DNA of 64,000 nucleotides from Cryptomeria japonica (lineage: Eukaryota > Streptophyta > Pinopsida > Cupressales > Cupressaceae), in contig NC_081406.1 in NCBI RefSeq assembly GCF_030272615.1, forward strand, positions 395,644,439 through 395,708,438, written 5' to 3'. The notes beneath the pieces are model-generated. The model did no database searches, was not told the DNA's origin, and was given only the letters and a program-made list of their open reading frames with translations. This document shows positions 46,610-58,969 of this stretch, piece after piece. Within the stretch, counting starts at the first letter, position 1, and every line of letters begins with the position of its first letter. The translations under genes were made by a program, and so were the position numbers.

Positions 46610-48340
46610 ATAGATTATGTGATAAACATATGCAAAAAATTGGATAAATGTTTTAAGTGATAAACTCTTATAGATGTCCCAGCAAGGTAGAGAAAAGCTA
46701 GGATTTAGTGCAATGTGATAAACATATACACAGATAGCAGTAACACCATGTGATAAACATAATGTTGGCAATAACAATGCAGGAAAACTAAGAGAGGGGT
46801 GAATTATTTTTCACCAAGCTCAACCAAATTAACCTTAACTTCAAATCTGATCAAGAACAATAAGAACGAAGATAAACACCATATCAACAACACACATAAC
46901 ATAGATTTTTGACGTGGAAAACCCGGTCAAGGGAAAAACCATGGTGGGAACCTACCCACAATATGATGATATTCTATAGTAGTATGTGTAAAAATTACAA
47001 TGAGGAATGCACATGCATTCAGGTGCACTGCCTAGAGCTCACTGCTAAAAAACAACAAAGGGCTACAACCTTGGGAAGGCTCACTGCCTTACAAAGATCG
47101 GACAACAATTCGGATTACATAAACAAAAAGAATAGCATCTCCAAATGCCTGATTATAGTTCCAGTTAAGCACACATACTCAAACTCTACTCTTCACACAT
47201 CTGCACACTCTTCGCACTTCTTTTTTTTTCTCCTCTGCTACTGAATGATCAAAATAATATTTGCACATGCAAATTACTTCTCTCAAATAAATATTACATG
47301 TATTTATGTAATTCATCAGCCTTACTCTCAAGGTCGGCTCAACACATAAGACCTAATTACAAAATTATATTACACGATACATAAATCAATATGTGGACCA
47401 ATACAATGTTAGCAAGGACATAACATGGACCCAAATTAAATCCTCAAACATGCAACACCACCGAATATCTCACTAATATCATCTGCAACACACAACACCC
47501 ATCGGGTCAGCCAAAAAGTCGTATAGCATGAAGAATACCACCGGACCAATACAATCTTCAATAACATGCACAATGATCAATGCAAACCACCAAAATGCAC
47601 ATAAAATGATTAGAGAACATCAACAAGAAATGTGGATTCCTCTACAACAATCCCAACAACTCGGATAACTAGAATCATCATCATTTCCCTTCCTGAGCTC
47701 AAGAACACCAACTAACAAACAAAAAGATATGTTTGTGAAGTTCCAAATCATGAACCACTTGAACTAAGGACATACATGAACATCCCAAATGCTCTCCAAA
47801 ATCCGCACAACATAATGAATCAATTCTGGAGCAATACAAACCAGAAATCTCAACTCTGCAATATAGAATCAACTAGAAAAACCAATCATCACATCAAATC
47901 ACATAACTCAATCAAATCACCTTCCAGAACACAGAAACTCATACTGCATTAACTAGAGATAAGTATCTCAAAACCCATTAATCCACATCAGCACATCTAT
48001 AATAAATCACCCAAACCAACCCTCTGCAACATCAAAACACAAGAAACATAGGCAACAACACATTCTAATAACTCTAATATCCAACACATAAGCATTGTAA
48101 AGATAGGATAGGATAAACAACACTATGTGATAAACATAATTACTACTAGGAGCATGCAATGTGATAAACATATACACTAGTAACAAATAGTGCCATGTGA
48201 TAAACATAAGTATTACAAAGATACGGCTAGACAAGTAGCACCATGTGATAAACATAAGTACTACTAGGATAAGATAAATAAGAACCACCATGTAATAAAC
48301 ATAAGTGCTACTAGGATAAGATAATGTTAGGATCCAACAT
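46610..48340 (+). repeat. Minisatellite of ATGTGATAAACATA, split by a solo LTR
   Basis: Copies of ATGTGATAAACATA with variable spacers containing AGTACTACTAGGATAAGATA occur at 46,610-46,762 and 48,087-48,340. The LTR at 46,763-48,086 sits in the middle. Confidence 0.75.
46763..48086 (+). mobile_element. Copia-type solo LTR, 1,324 bp
   Basis: Begins TGTTGGCAATAAC, ends ATCCAACA, flanked by CATAA on both sides (46,758-46,762 and 48,087-48,091). It contains AGAGAGGGGTGAAT near the start and GACGTGGAAAACCC at about 46,910, features of the same LTR group as 30,643 and 63,730. No coding capacity. Confidence 0.85.
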
Positions 48341-48454
48341 AATGAAATTGATGCAATGTGCTTGGTATGATCGTAAGAGTACTTTTTTCTCTTGGAGTTG
48401 CAAAAGAGATATCCCATGACATAGAGACTTTGGCCACAACTGACAAAGGACAAC

Positions 48455-49050
48455 CACGGGGCTATAGAGGTGATGGGTTTGAGACACATCATGTTCATTC
48501 CCAAGATACAAATGAACATTGGATTGTTGATTGCACTAGCAAAGCAATGGCATTTAGAGACTTTCTCTTTTCATTTGCTGACCGACGAGATGTCAATTAC
48601 ATTGGAGGATGTTTACGGGATACTCCATATTCCCATCACTGGAGTGATGGTAGTTTCTGACAGAGATGAAGATGGGGATTCTTTTTGTCAAGTATTTGAT
48701 GATGGGGACTTGGAGATCTGAGGTGGACATGTGAGCTGGGAGATGATGTATGCCAATAGGGAAGTTCTAGAAGCAGTTGTGGGCTAACTGATCAGTGGAT
48801 TCTTATGCTCAGAGAGACCTGGACTAGAAACTAGATAGGGATGGGCCATGGAGATGATAATGACTCAGAGTACCTAGTTTGCATGGGGCCCATGTGTGTT
48901 GGCCCTCCTGTACCTGTTGTCACGAAGGATTGCACCCATGATGGTAAACTGAAAGCTCAACAATCTTGTGAAACATGGAAACACCTTCAAGCCTTTAGGT
49001 TGCTCAAAGTGAAAGTGAATCTCCTGATTATAGGTCGGCTTCCTATATGA
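48455..49050 (+). pseudogene. Plant mobile domain (PMD, MAIN-like) fragment
   Basis: Two frames together encode a typical PMD: LIALAKQWHLETFSFHL, then DEMSITLEDVYGILHIPITG (48,520-48,640), and in another frame FAWGPCVLALLYLLSRRI (about 48,880-48,930). PMD proteins (aminotransferase-like plant mobile domain) occur both as host silencing factors (MAIN/MAIL) and inside transposons. The fragment has stops and frameshifts and no flanking gene structure, so it is a decayed transposon or retrocopy remnant. Confidence 0.65.
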
Positions 49051-49860
49051 TGAATCTCCTATAGTTTAAATTTTTTATTATAAAGGGATAGAAAGATTGC
49101 ATGTAATGAAAACCTATCCTAAATGAGGTTATTGTACCAAAATTGTGTAATTTTACTTGTCCTAAAACTATTATCAGCTACAAGAAGGAACTAATTTTAT
49201 CACACAAATAAAATAAGATCATGAAATTCAACAATATTTCATGCGAAGGCTCAAAGTTTTCCAATTTTGTATGAAGAAAAAGTGAATTTTCACAACATGC
49301 AACTAATTGGGAACCAGATGAACATAGCCAACAACCTGAATTTACTATGAAATCTTCCTATTTCTGCAAAGCATAAACAAGATGGAGGAAAGGATTCAGA
49401 ATTAAATCATAATAACTCTATCAAATCATTCATCTGACAATGGCGAAATAAAAATAATTGACAAAGAAATCTTCACTCTTTATTGAAACTGGAAAAAAAT
49501 AACTCTATTACAATGCTAAAAACTGATAAAATGTCGAGCTATAATGCTTTTTGTTGTATATGTGAGCAAAAAGAAAGAACTAGGAAATAATAGAAGAGGA
49601 GAGAACAATATTTAGAAAATAACCTTTCAGAGAAAATAGGGCTAAAGATAGTTGAATTGTGCCTTGGTAGAATTTGCCTCAAAAAGTGTGCAAAGAGCAT
49701 GCAAAAATTTGCCAAACTCAATTTTTGCTAATAAAAATAGCCCCCCAACCCAGAATATATGCACGTGAAACTCCAATTGATGCATGAATCACCAAATATA
49801 GCCAAAAAAGCACTACTCCCTCTCTGATTACTGCATGGATGCTATATTTCTGTCTTTTCA
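49051..49860. other. AT-rich, no gene seen
   Basis: No supported reading frame or repeat. Confidence 0.5.
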
Positions 49861-49872
49861 CTTTTAAATAAT

Positions 49873-50102
49873 CTTATTTTAACATTTATTTGAAACAATT
49901 TGTTTTAATAAGTGTTAAAATAAAATATTTTTCTTTTTTTCTATTTCTTTTTTTAATTTAATATAATTCTATTAAGGTTTTTTAATAAAATAAACCCTAA
50001 TAGAATTATATTAAATTAAAAATGAAAAATATATCTTTACTTTTTTATATAACAATATATTTTATTAAGATTTTTAATAGTAAATCTTAACAAAAATATA
50101 TT
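49873..50102. repeat. Three consecutive AT-rich stem-loops
   Basis: Arms at about 49,873-49,890 with 49,907-49,924; 49,955-49,974 with 49,998-50,017 (20 bp, perfect by eye); and about 50,054-50,073 with 50,082-50,102. Loops are 9-23 bp. Different arm sequences, same geometry. Confidence 0.7.
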
Positions 50103-50900
50103 AAGTATAATAAATACGAAAAGTAAGAGAAATAAATAAAAGAGCTTAAGAAAGCTCTCAACCCTTTATTTTAGAGCTCCATTACATAGGCTTAATGACC
50201 TCGAATTTATTGACCACGGGGCAAGTAATAATATGAAGTGTTTTAAAATAAATCAAAAGCCCATTTTTAATTTGAAACTAGGGCATTCAGAGAAGAAAAC
50301 TCTTGAACCCTAAAATCATTTCATCTTTTCTCTTTGTCTTCTCAAAGAAGACTTATGTGGCTGCCATGCACTCTACTATTGCTTTGAACTAGAGTAGAGA
50401 CTAGGGTTTTTATGATGGCTTGAAGCTCGGACCTTTTTTGCATGATGAGAAGCATGGTATGCATGTTATATTTTCTCCTCTCTTTTCTTTTATCTCTTTT
50501 GAAAATGTAAAGTGAAGAGGGTTTTCTTTTTTATACATAATATTAGGGTTTGACTTGAAAATTCCTTTGTTTCATGCATATTTCCTTGTAAAAGATTTCA
50601 TTGTAGAATTTATGCATGTAACTTAGGGTTTTAAAATTTTCTATTATTGCTACGTCTTTATGCACATATCTATAGCTTTACTTACTAGTCTTATGGGCTC
50701 TTGAAGCTTCAATTTCAAGGCTCTATTGTGTGCATGAGGATAGTCATGGTTGCATACTTGATGAACACTGTCAGACTACTCATAATTTTTCCATGGTTCT
50801 TTAGTTTAATATTGTCTCTTTTATTTTATTTTTATTTTTTTTATAGGTAAGTGCTATCATTATAGGGATAGTTCCCTATATTACTTTAAAAAGAAAATTA
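50103..50900. other. AT-rich, no gene seen
   Basis: No supported gene. A T-rich run (50,818-50,844) could be the reverse of a poly(A) tail of the minus-strand remnant at 50.9-51.7 kb. Confidence 0.4.
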
Positions 50901-51720
50901 CATCAAGTTTTCGAGCATCCAGCATAATAGCACTGTGTCAGCTAGATGCATCTTTCAAATGACCAAACATTCCATACAAAAGAGAACAAAAGTCCACAGA
51001 CACCAGAGCCAAATTTTATATCTCCACTTTATGCTTGGTAGATAACCGTCGCATATTCACCAATACTAATGACATTGTTGGTGGACTGCTCAGGAAGCCA
51101 CCACTCTGTAGCTTTAATTAAATTTCTGAATAGCATCATGTTCCCATTGAACACTATGCATCAGAACACTTCCCATGCATTCTCCCCAAACACCTTCAGA
51201 CACTCACGCTCCTCCAGCCACACATCTTGCCATGCCATCTCCCACCTGATTTTGCTATCCACAGAATCATCACTATCCTTCACAGCATGCTCATCGTTTT
51301 CCTCAGGGGCATCCTCTAGTTCTGAGGGTAAGTACTCCTCGACCTAGAAATAAACCTTTAGTATGCTCACTTTGGTTCCCTCCTCAAGACTTGGGATGTC
51401 ATTAGCCACATAGTCCATGATGAATGGTTTCACAAAGCCATCCAAAATCTCCACCGTACACTCCCCTGAATCTATGACATTGACCATGGGCATAAGAGCC
51501 ACCTCCAGGATAGTAGCATCACACTAGTGCCTTTCAAAATTGAGACTGATGCCAATTAATCCCCGAATAGCATCATAAATGAAGTCTTTAGTGATAAATA
51601 AATTTCTAAGTTGTGTTCCCAGTGCATTGCTACATTTGACACAGCTAATATCTCCAAAATGAGCCATTTGCATCCACAACATAGACAAATCTGAGAGACC
51701 AATCTTCTAGTAAGTATTTA
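50900..51720 (-). pseudogene. Degenerate minus-strand reading frame, unknown
   Basis: The minus strand gives protein-like sequence from about 51,710 to 51,060 with a few stops and a frameshift near 51,655 (for example NALGTQLRNLFITKDFIYDA, then an acidic stretch ELEDAPEENDEHAVKD and WEMAWQDVWLEERE). Not recognised. With the T-rich run at 50,818-50,844 on its 3' side it may be a retrocopy. Confidence 0.4.
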
Positions 51721-52039
51721 TGGAGATAAGCATGAACCAGTTCCCAATTATCATCATTCCACAAAATCCACTAGATTCTAACTCTGCACTTGGGCAATCT
51801 CATAGTAAAGTCATGTCCCCAACTGCATCCAGTACTTCCCAATTGCATAGGCCAAGACATATCCATGTGATGAATCAATTTGTCGTCAATTTTAAAAATC
51901 ATGATCAGAGCATATGCACTCTACCTCTTTTACCTAGATTTGTACTCATCTGCACATTTCAAAGTTGTATTTCACTACCACCTATAACCCAAACACAGGT
52001 GTGGATCCTATTAAGGCTGTTTTGTTATCCAATACCCTA

Positions 52040-53935
52040 TCATGGGGAAGTACAAAAGTCCTTCACACATTGTCTTGTTATATCATTGGCGGTCGAGACA
52101 TGATTGAAAGAGATGAGACCTCCTTTCCTTTTGATCCCAAGCTTTGCCAAAAAGTCTGCAACTTGATTTCCCTCACGATACACATGATTTATTTCATAGC
52201 TATTGATTGATTTGAGGTGTTTATTTATTAGTGGCAACCAATTTTTGTGTTTCTAGTTCTAGAATTTTGACTTAGTCACCCCATTTATTATAATCTGTGA
52301 GTTCCCTTCGATGATGACTTGTGTAATCTTTTGCTGAATATAGAGTCATAGTCTAGCCTCCAGAGCTCAAATCTCAGCTTCATTGTTTGTAGCAGATCCA
52401 ATTCCTTCATATAGTCCACTGATAATTTTACCATGCTCATCTCGGATTATAACACCAATAACGGATTCCCCAGGGTTCCCTCTACTAGCTCCATCAAAAT
52501 TGAGTTTTGTCCATTCTTTAGGAGGAGCCTTCCATTTGATAGATTTTCTATCGACTGGTTTCATAGGGGGGGCAAAATTATCTAATCTTATAAGAAACCA
52601 ATGCTTTTCCATTTCGTAGTCCCAATTATTGTATTTTTTTGGACCACCCTTTAGTATCTTACCATTTATCACTTCCTCGATTGCACCTTTTATTTTGTCA
52701 ATCAACATAATATTTGATAGTGATGTTTCTTTGAATATTATTCTATTCTTTTCCTTCCAGATGTGCCAAACAATCATTGATGGACTAACTATCCATAGGT
52801 CACTCCACCTTGACTTCTATCTGATTGGCCATGATAGCAGGAAGTCCAAGAACATTTCATTTTTAGTCGTGGACCAATTTATCTAGGTGAGGAACTAATT
52901 CCAACAAATTTCAGCCACTAGACACTTGAAGAGTAAATGGTTGGCTATCTCTTCGTCTACACAACACATCACACATCGATTGGGACCCGAGATGCCTATT
53001 GTTTTAAGTCTATCACCAGTAAGGATTCTACCGTGTAGTGCAATCAACAGGAATGCCCCTGCTTTTGGCAATATTCTATTACTGTAGCATAATTTGTGAG
53101 GCCATGCATCACAAGTACCCCTATGTCATTGTATTTTATATCCCAGTTTGACACTGTACTCCCCAGACTTTGAGGCACACCAAACTATGTTATCATCTTC
53201 ACAAGAAGCTAGTAATTTCCTATCTTTTAAAACTTCCCAAAGTTTTGTGCATAGTACAGGATTACCAATATCTATTCTTTTCCATTTTCTTAGACTACTT
53301 GTTTCTTAATGATTTTCCATATAGTTGTATACATGTCGCCTAATACTATCCTCGACAAGATTAATCCACTCTTTATCATCAAAAGTTTCATAGAGAGAAG
53401 GGAACCCATTCCATGACTCTCTCTAGAACAATGTTGATCTACCATTCCCAATCTACCAAGAGATGTGCTTAGTGATAATATGTTTCCAATCCCATAGGAA
53501 GTTCCATGTGGCTGAGCCCCGGCCCAAGTTGGCCACTGTGATAATTTGGTTAAGGTCATCCGAGTCTAGGTATTTCTTTTGAAACAATCTAACCCAGAGT
53601 TTCTGGGGATCTTTGCACATTGTCCATGAGATTTTAGCTCCAAGGGTAGAGTTTTGAAGTTCCATTTTTCTTAATCCCACTCCCCCATCTTCCTTAATTA
53701 AGAAAAATGTGTCCCAGTTAATTAGTGGTATTTTCCTATTATCTTTGGCACCATCCCAAACAAATTTTTTGAGCAGATTGTTCAGATTTTTTCCTGCAGT
53801 GACCGGCATTTTGAAGCATGGCATACTATATATTGGGATGGCGGATAAAACAGATTTAATCATGGTGATTCTGCCCACCTGGGACAACCATCTATTATTC
53901 CAATTCTCTAACTTTACCTGGCATGCGTTTATAAC
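52040..53935 (-). pseudogene. LINE ORF2, C-terminal part: RT end, zf-RVT and RNase H
   Basis: From 53,930 the minus strand encodes LENWNNRWLSQVGRITMIKS and MPVTAGKNLNNLLKKFVWDG, the region after the RT core. Near 52,960 a CxxC-type zinc motif (CVMCCVDEEIANHLLFKC) appears. From 52,500 an RNase H follows with LNFDGASRGNPGESVIG, NNEAE and HVYREGNQVADFLAKLG. Such plant L1 RNase H domains are thought to help remove RNA template. Several stops and frameshifts. Confidence 0.85.
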
Positions 53936-55003
53936 TATATACACCTAAAAATGGTCTGAAGATAATTAATTAAATAAGCAATTATTTAATTAATCCCCCT
54001 TCCCAATTTAATTGAATTCACTAAGCAATTTGATTAAATTCCCCTTTTTCATCTACTTATTAATAAATCTAAGGATTTATTTAATAGGTTCATTTCAATA
54101 ATCCCCTTTAATTAATTAATTCCCTCCATCAAATTCATCATCAAATTCATTTCTTCTAAATCCCATAATTAATTAAAACAAATCAATAATGAGTTGTTGA
54201 GATTAATTAGCCTTTTCCTATTATTTGAATTTTTAAATTCAAATTCTCCTACCTTATAACCACCTAACCTAACCCCTTCTAAACCTAACTCATTCCATCT
54301 AACCTTGGGTTTAATTAACCCCATCTTGGCTTGCACATCCTAACCACCATGTCCCCTTTCCTTAGACACTTGCTCTCTCATGAGTAAAGCTTTGTGACAC
54401 TTGTCACTAAGTGTTCCCTTTAATCCAACCTATTCTAGAAGCCTCTTGACACTTGTCACCATAGCGATGACAAATGTTCTCTTTCATCCAACCTCTTTGC
54501 CAACCTCCTCCAATTTAACCATTGATATCTTCAGACTTAATCTTGACTGTTGATTCCTACCACCTCACTCCTGGCCTTGGAAATCCTATAAATAGACCCC
54601 ATTTCGGAGTTCAAAGGATCCTGAATCCCATATCATTTTGCATTCAAGCATTGTTAATATAGCCATATGCAATCTTAGTTTATCATTTTAGCATTGTTAT
54701 CATGATCAATTTATCTTAAATCTAGCTTATTTCTAGCTTAATTTGCTTATCATGTAGCTTAATCATTATCATTGCTAGCTTAAATGCATCATTTATCATT
54801 TAAATCCTCCATTTAAGTGTAGTCAAGTCATTGGAATTTGCATAACCAGATCTGAGAGAAAAATTCATACTCACATTTACTAGGAGGTGATAGATCGATT
54901 AGCTATGGTTTATCTTTCTTTGCCTTATTTGCTAACCATGCTTATAATGATCTATTGAGTGTTTTGTGTTGCAGGAATAGGTATACACTTCATAGACATG
55001 ACA
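53936..55003 (+). repeat. 5' LTR of G2
   Basis: 1,068 bp from TATATACACC to GACATGACA. It is nearly identical to the 3' LTR 57,895-58,964. A TATAAATAGACCCC box lies at about 54,588. Confidence 0.9.
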
Positions 55004-55028
55004 TTTTGGCACCCACTATGGGGCATGA
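55004..55028 (+). promoter_or_regulatory. Primer binding site of G2 and deletion junction
   Basis: TTTTGGCACCCACTATGGGG follows the LTR, a decayed form of the site used by Tat-type elements. The next bases, GCATGATTC, belong to the pol linker (compare 8,898-8,912), so the large deletion ends here within a shared GGGGC. Confidence 0.75.
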
Positions 55029-56291
55029 TTCATCCCGCTATGGTCAAACTTACACATACCTGAAAGATAACACCCTACCTCCCGACTTATCGAAGAACCA
55101 AAAGAGAAACTTTATTCGCCAATCCTCCCATTTTACTCTTGTTGTGGATACCCTATTTAAACGAGGTCTAGATGGTACTCTTTTAAGATGTCTCAAACAA
55201 GAAGAATCTGAGAAGGCCTTACATGAAGTCCATAACGACATTTGTGGCACTCATTCAAGTGGTCTTACCCTTTTGAAAAAACTCATACGCTTGGGCTATT
55301 ATTGGTTGACCATGGAATAAGATTCTTTTTAGATAGCTAGAACATGCAAACAATGTCAGATCCATGGGAATTTGATTCATGCACCAGCACAAGAACTTCA
55401 TGCTTTGGTAACATCTTAGCCTTTCTGTCAATGGGGTCTTGATCTAGTGGGAAAGATAAATCCTTCTTCATCTAATGGTCACAAATTCATCCTTGTAGCT
55501 ATAGAATAAATCACAAAATGGATTGAAGCACTACCTCTCATAAATATCATAGGAAAACAAATTGCTGCATTTATCTTGAACTATATCATCTGTTGCTATG
55601 GAATACCAATGACCATTATCACTGATAATGGGCGACCATTCAAGAATTAGGATGTACAAGAGCTATGTGAGAAATTCAAGATCCAACACAGATTTTCCAC
55701 ACCCTACTATCCACAGGGAAATGGGCAAGCAGAAGCATCAAACAAAATTATTCTGAAAATCCTTAAAAAGATAGTGAATGATGCTGAAAAAGATTGGCAT
55801 ATTCAATTAAACCCTACTCTATGGGCCTACCATACTAGTATCCGCACACCAATAGGTGCCACACCTTTATCTCTTGTTTATGGATCAGAAGAAATACTGC
55901 CAATAGAAGTAGAGATACCCTCTCTACAAATACCATTAAAAGGTCTCATCCCAGATGAAGAATAGCGAGTATCTAGACTGTAAGAGTTAGAAGTAATCCA
56001 AGAGCGAAAACAAAATGCCTTTGATCATCTAAATGTATATCAGCAAAGAATGTGTTGGAGCTATAATCACAGGGTCAAACCACAAATTTTTCAAGTAGGG
56101 GAACTAGTACTAAAAGAAAATCCACGCAACTAGGCAGATTGAGAAAAGAAAGGAAAGTTTGAACCAAATTGGTTAGGTCCATTTGTGATCACAATAGTAT
56201 TTAGATCAAGAACATATCAGCTATCAACATAGGACAGAGATCAACTCAAGGAACCAATCAATAGCATGCATCTAAAGAATTTTTATGTCTG
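55020..56291 (+). pseudogene. G2 integrase
   Basis: Linker (YTYLKDNTLPPDLSKNQKR), zinc-binding motif (HEVHNDICGTH, CKQCQ), core with GLDLVGKI, ITDNG and GQAEASN so that all three acidic residues are kept, and the C-terminal domain up to HLKNFYV. It is about 85-90% like the copy at 8.9-10.17 kb by eye. At least ten stops, no major frameshift. Confidence 0.85.
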
Positions 56292-57881
56292 AAAAAGCAG
56301 AAAAAATAAAAATTAGTGAAAAAGTAGAAAAAATCAAAAACAGTGAAAAGGCAAAAAATCAAAAACAGTGAAAAAGCAGAAAATCAAAAACAGTGAAAAA
56401 GTAGAAAATCCAGAGAATAAATCAAATATGAGAAAAAGTTCAATAAAAATAGATGGTGAAAACTTGGCAAATAGGTGCTATCTGTCGGCTAGCTCCTCCA
56501 TCTATTAGTCCATGCATCTTTCTGCTTGCATTCATTCATTTTCCATCAGCGTTGTTCATATGTATAATAAAGACTTTGTACATATGCAGGCATCACAACT
56601 GCTCTCTCACCATGATTTGGATCATTGGGTATATCATAATTATCAACCATCACACCATCGAAAGTCAGTCAAAACGCATGGATGATATCTTTTGGATAAT
56701 GATTTTAATATGATTGTTCAACTTTTATTTGCTATAATTGATTTTCACTATCATGATTTCTAAGTGACTCTAGGATGTCTTTGACTAGAGGAACAAGGAA
56801 GAAACATAATATTTTTCTTGTCTGATGTCTTAAAATTAATCATTAATGTGTGCAAATTTGTCTCAAGACATGATCATCAGAGTATCATCGAAGACATTTC
56901 TGATTTGCATATTGAAATGATTAATACTACTTGTTTTACGCAAGCAACACTTGGGTCATCTCGGTTCAATTATACCTTGATGCTTGTGCTAACTTGCCAT
57001 ATCAAAATCTAGGAAAGAAGTGCTCAGGTCATCATGGTTTAATTATACCATCGATGTTTGCACTCACTTTCCACATTTAAAAAGTTCAATGATGACAAAA
57101 ACGCAATAATCTAGTGACTAGTTCAATCGTAGTTTTGCATTTGCATTTGCATTTAGCTTGCATTTCATTCTTTCATGGGATCCCACATGCTCCTTTTATC
57201 CAAGGTTAAATCTATCACAGGAATCATCAAGGTATCATCTTAAGTGTATACACAATCAGACTGATGACTCATATCTCTCCAGATATTGTCGACCCAGTGA
57301 AAATCTTATATTATGCTACCTCTCAAAATGAACCAACATCAACATATCTAAATCATTTAGCAACCTGATATCAACAAACTCTTAGTTCTTTATCAAATCA
57401 ACCTTATCAATTGTACCAATCGATCGCAACTGATCTATTTTATCATGTCTTATATAGGATGTATCTTTCCTGAAGCCAGACACTTCTGATCAAGTCTTAT
57501 ACAGGATATATCGTTCCTGAAACCAAATACTTATGATCATCTTTGTCTTATACAGGGGGTATCTTTCCTAAAACCAGACTAAATCTTGATCTTATCAAAC
57601 TAATCGAACCTATCAAAATTTATCAAAATCTATCAATCATCATGATCAAAGAAGTTGCATTTTCATCAACCACAATTGCAAACATCAAATCATTTCTAAT
57701 CAGGATATCAATTTCGCAAAAAATCAAAAAACTCCAACAAATCAATTATCTCAATTGATCTCCCGAGGGGGCATCATCATATCGGATTTTATCAACCAAT
57801 AGCTGGGGCATCCTATCGAACCAATATCATCATCAAAATGAGATTATTCTTTGAATCAACGCCTCATCACACCTCGCTTCA
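56292..57881 (+). other. G2 3' noncoding region with short A-rich repeats
   Basis: Units of the CAGTGAAAAAGCAGAAAATC type are repeated four to five times at 56,300-56,420. The remainder is collinear with 24,205-25,640. The GGCGA-rich region of the sister element is missing (junction near 56,600). Confidence 0.7.
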
Positions 57882-57894
57882 AAGAGGGGCAAAA
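57882..57894 (+). promoter_or_regulatory. Polypurine tract of G2
   Basis: AAGAGGGGCAAAA directly before the 3' LTR. Confidence 0.85.
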
Positions 57895-58964
57895 TGTATA
57901 CACCTAAAAATGGTCTGAAGATAATTAATTAAATAAGCAATTATTTAATTAATCCCCCTTCCCAATTTAATTGAATTCACTAAGCAATTTGATTAAATTC
58001 CCCTTTTTTCATCTACTTATTAATAAATCTAAGGATTTATTTAATAGGTTCATTTCAATAATCCCCTTTAATTAATTAATTCCCTCCATCAAATTCATCA
58101 TCAAATTCATTTCTTCTAAATCCCATAATTAATTAAAACAAATCAATAATGAGTTGTTGAGATTAATTAGCCTTTTCCTATTATTTGAATTTTTAAATTC
58201 AAATTATCCTAACTTCTAACCACCTAACCTAACCCCTTCTAAACCTAACTCATTCCATCTAACCTTGGGTTTAATTAACCCCATCTTAGCTTGCACATCC
58301 TAACCACCATGTCCCCTTTCCTTAGACACTTGCTCTCTCATGAGAAAAGCTTTGTGACACTTGTCACTAAGTGTTCCCTTTAATCCAACCTCTTCTAGAA
58401 TCCTCTTGACACTTGTCACCATAGAGATGACAAATGTTCCCTTTCATCCAACCTCTTTGCCAACCTCCTCCAATTTAACCATTGATATCTTTAGACTTAA
58501 TCTTGACCATTGATTCCTGCCACCTCACCCCTGGCCTTGGATATCCTATAAATAGACCCCATTTTGGAGTTCAAAGGATCCTGAATCCCATCTCATTTTG
58601 CATGCAAGCATTGTTAATATAGGCATATGCAATCTTATTTTAGCATTTTAGCATTGTTATCATGATCAATTTTAGCTTAAATCTAGCTTATTTCTAGCTT
58701 AATTTTCTTATCATGTAGTTTAATCATTATCATTGCTTGCTTAAATGCATTATTTATCATTTAAATCCTCCATTTAAGTGAAGTCAAGTCACTGGAATTT
58801 GCATAACCAAATCTGAGAGAAAAATTCATACTCGCATTTACTAGGAGGCAATAGATCGATTAGTTATGGTTTATCTTTCTTTGCCTTATTTGCTAACCAT
58901 GCTTATAATGATCTATTGAGTGTTTTGTGTTGCAGGAATAGGTATATACTTCACAGGCATGACA
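57895..58964 (+). repeat. 3' LTR of G2
   Basis: 1,070 bp from TGTATACACC to GGCATGACA, with few differences from the 5' LTR. The low LTR divergence suggests that G2 is among the youngest insertions in the window. Confidence 0.9.
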
Positions 58965-58969
58965 ATAAC

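Larger units (their letters stand above)
53936..58964 (+). mobile_element. Gypsy Tat-type deletion derivative G2, 5,029 bp
   Basis: Two LTRs of about 1,070 bp, flanked by ATAAC on both sides (53,931-53,935 and 58,965-58,969). The first base pair of the 5' LTR is changed from TG to TA. The internal part has lost gag, protease, RT and RNase H: the primer binding site leads straight into the RNase H-integrase linker. It is related to the element with LTR 25,655-26,732. Confidence 0.9.

Noticed and set aside
48007-48519. Minus-strand hydrophobic frame of 170 codons
   Set aside because: Made by translation of the ATGTGATAAACATA minisatellite; the repeated YVYYMV-type peptide is a by-product of the repeat.
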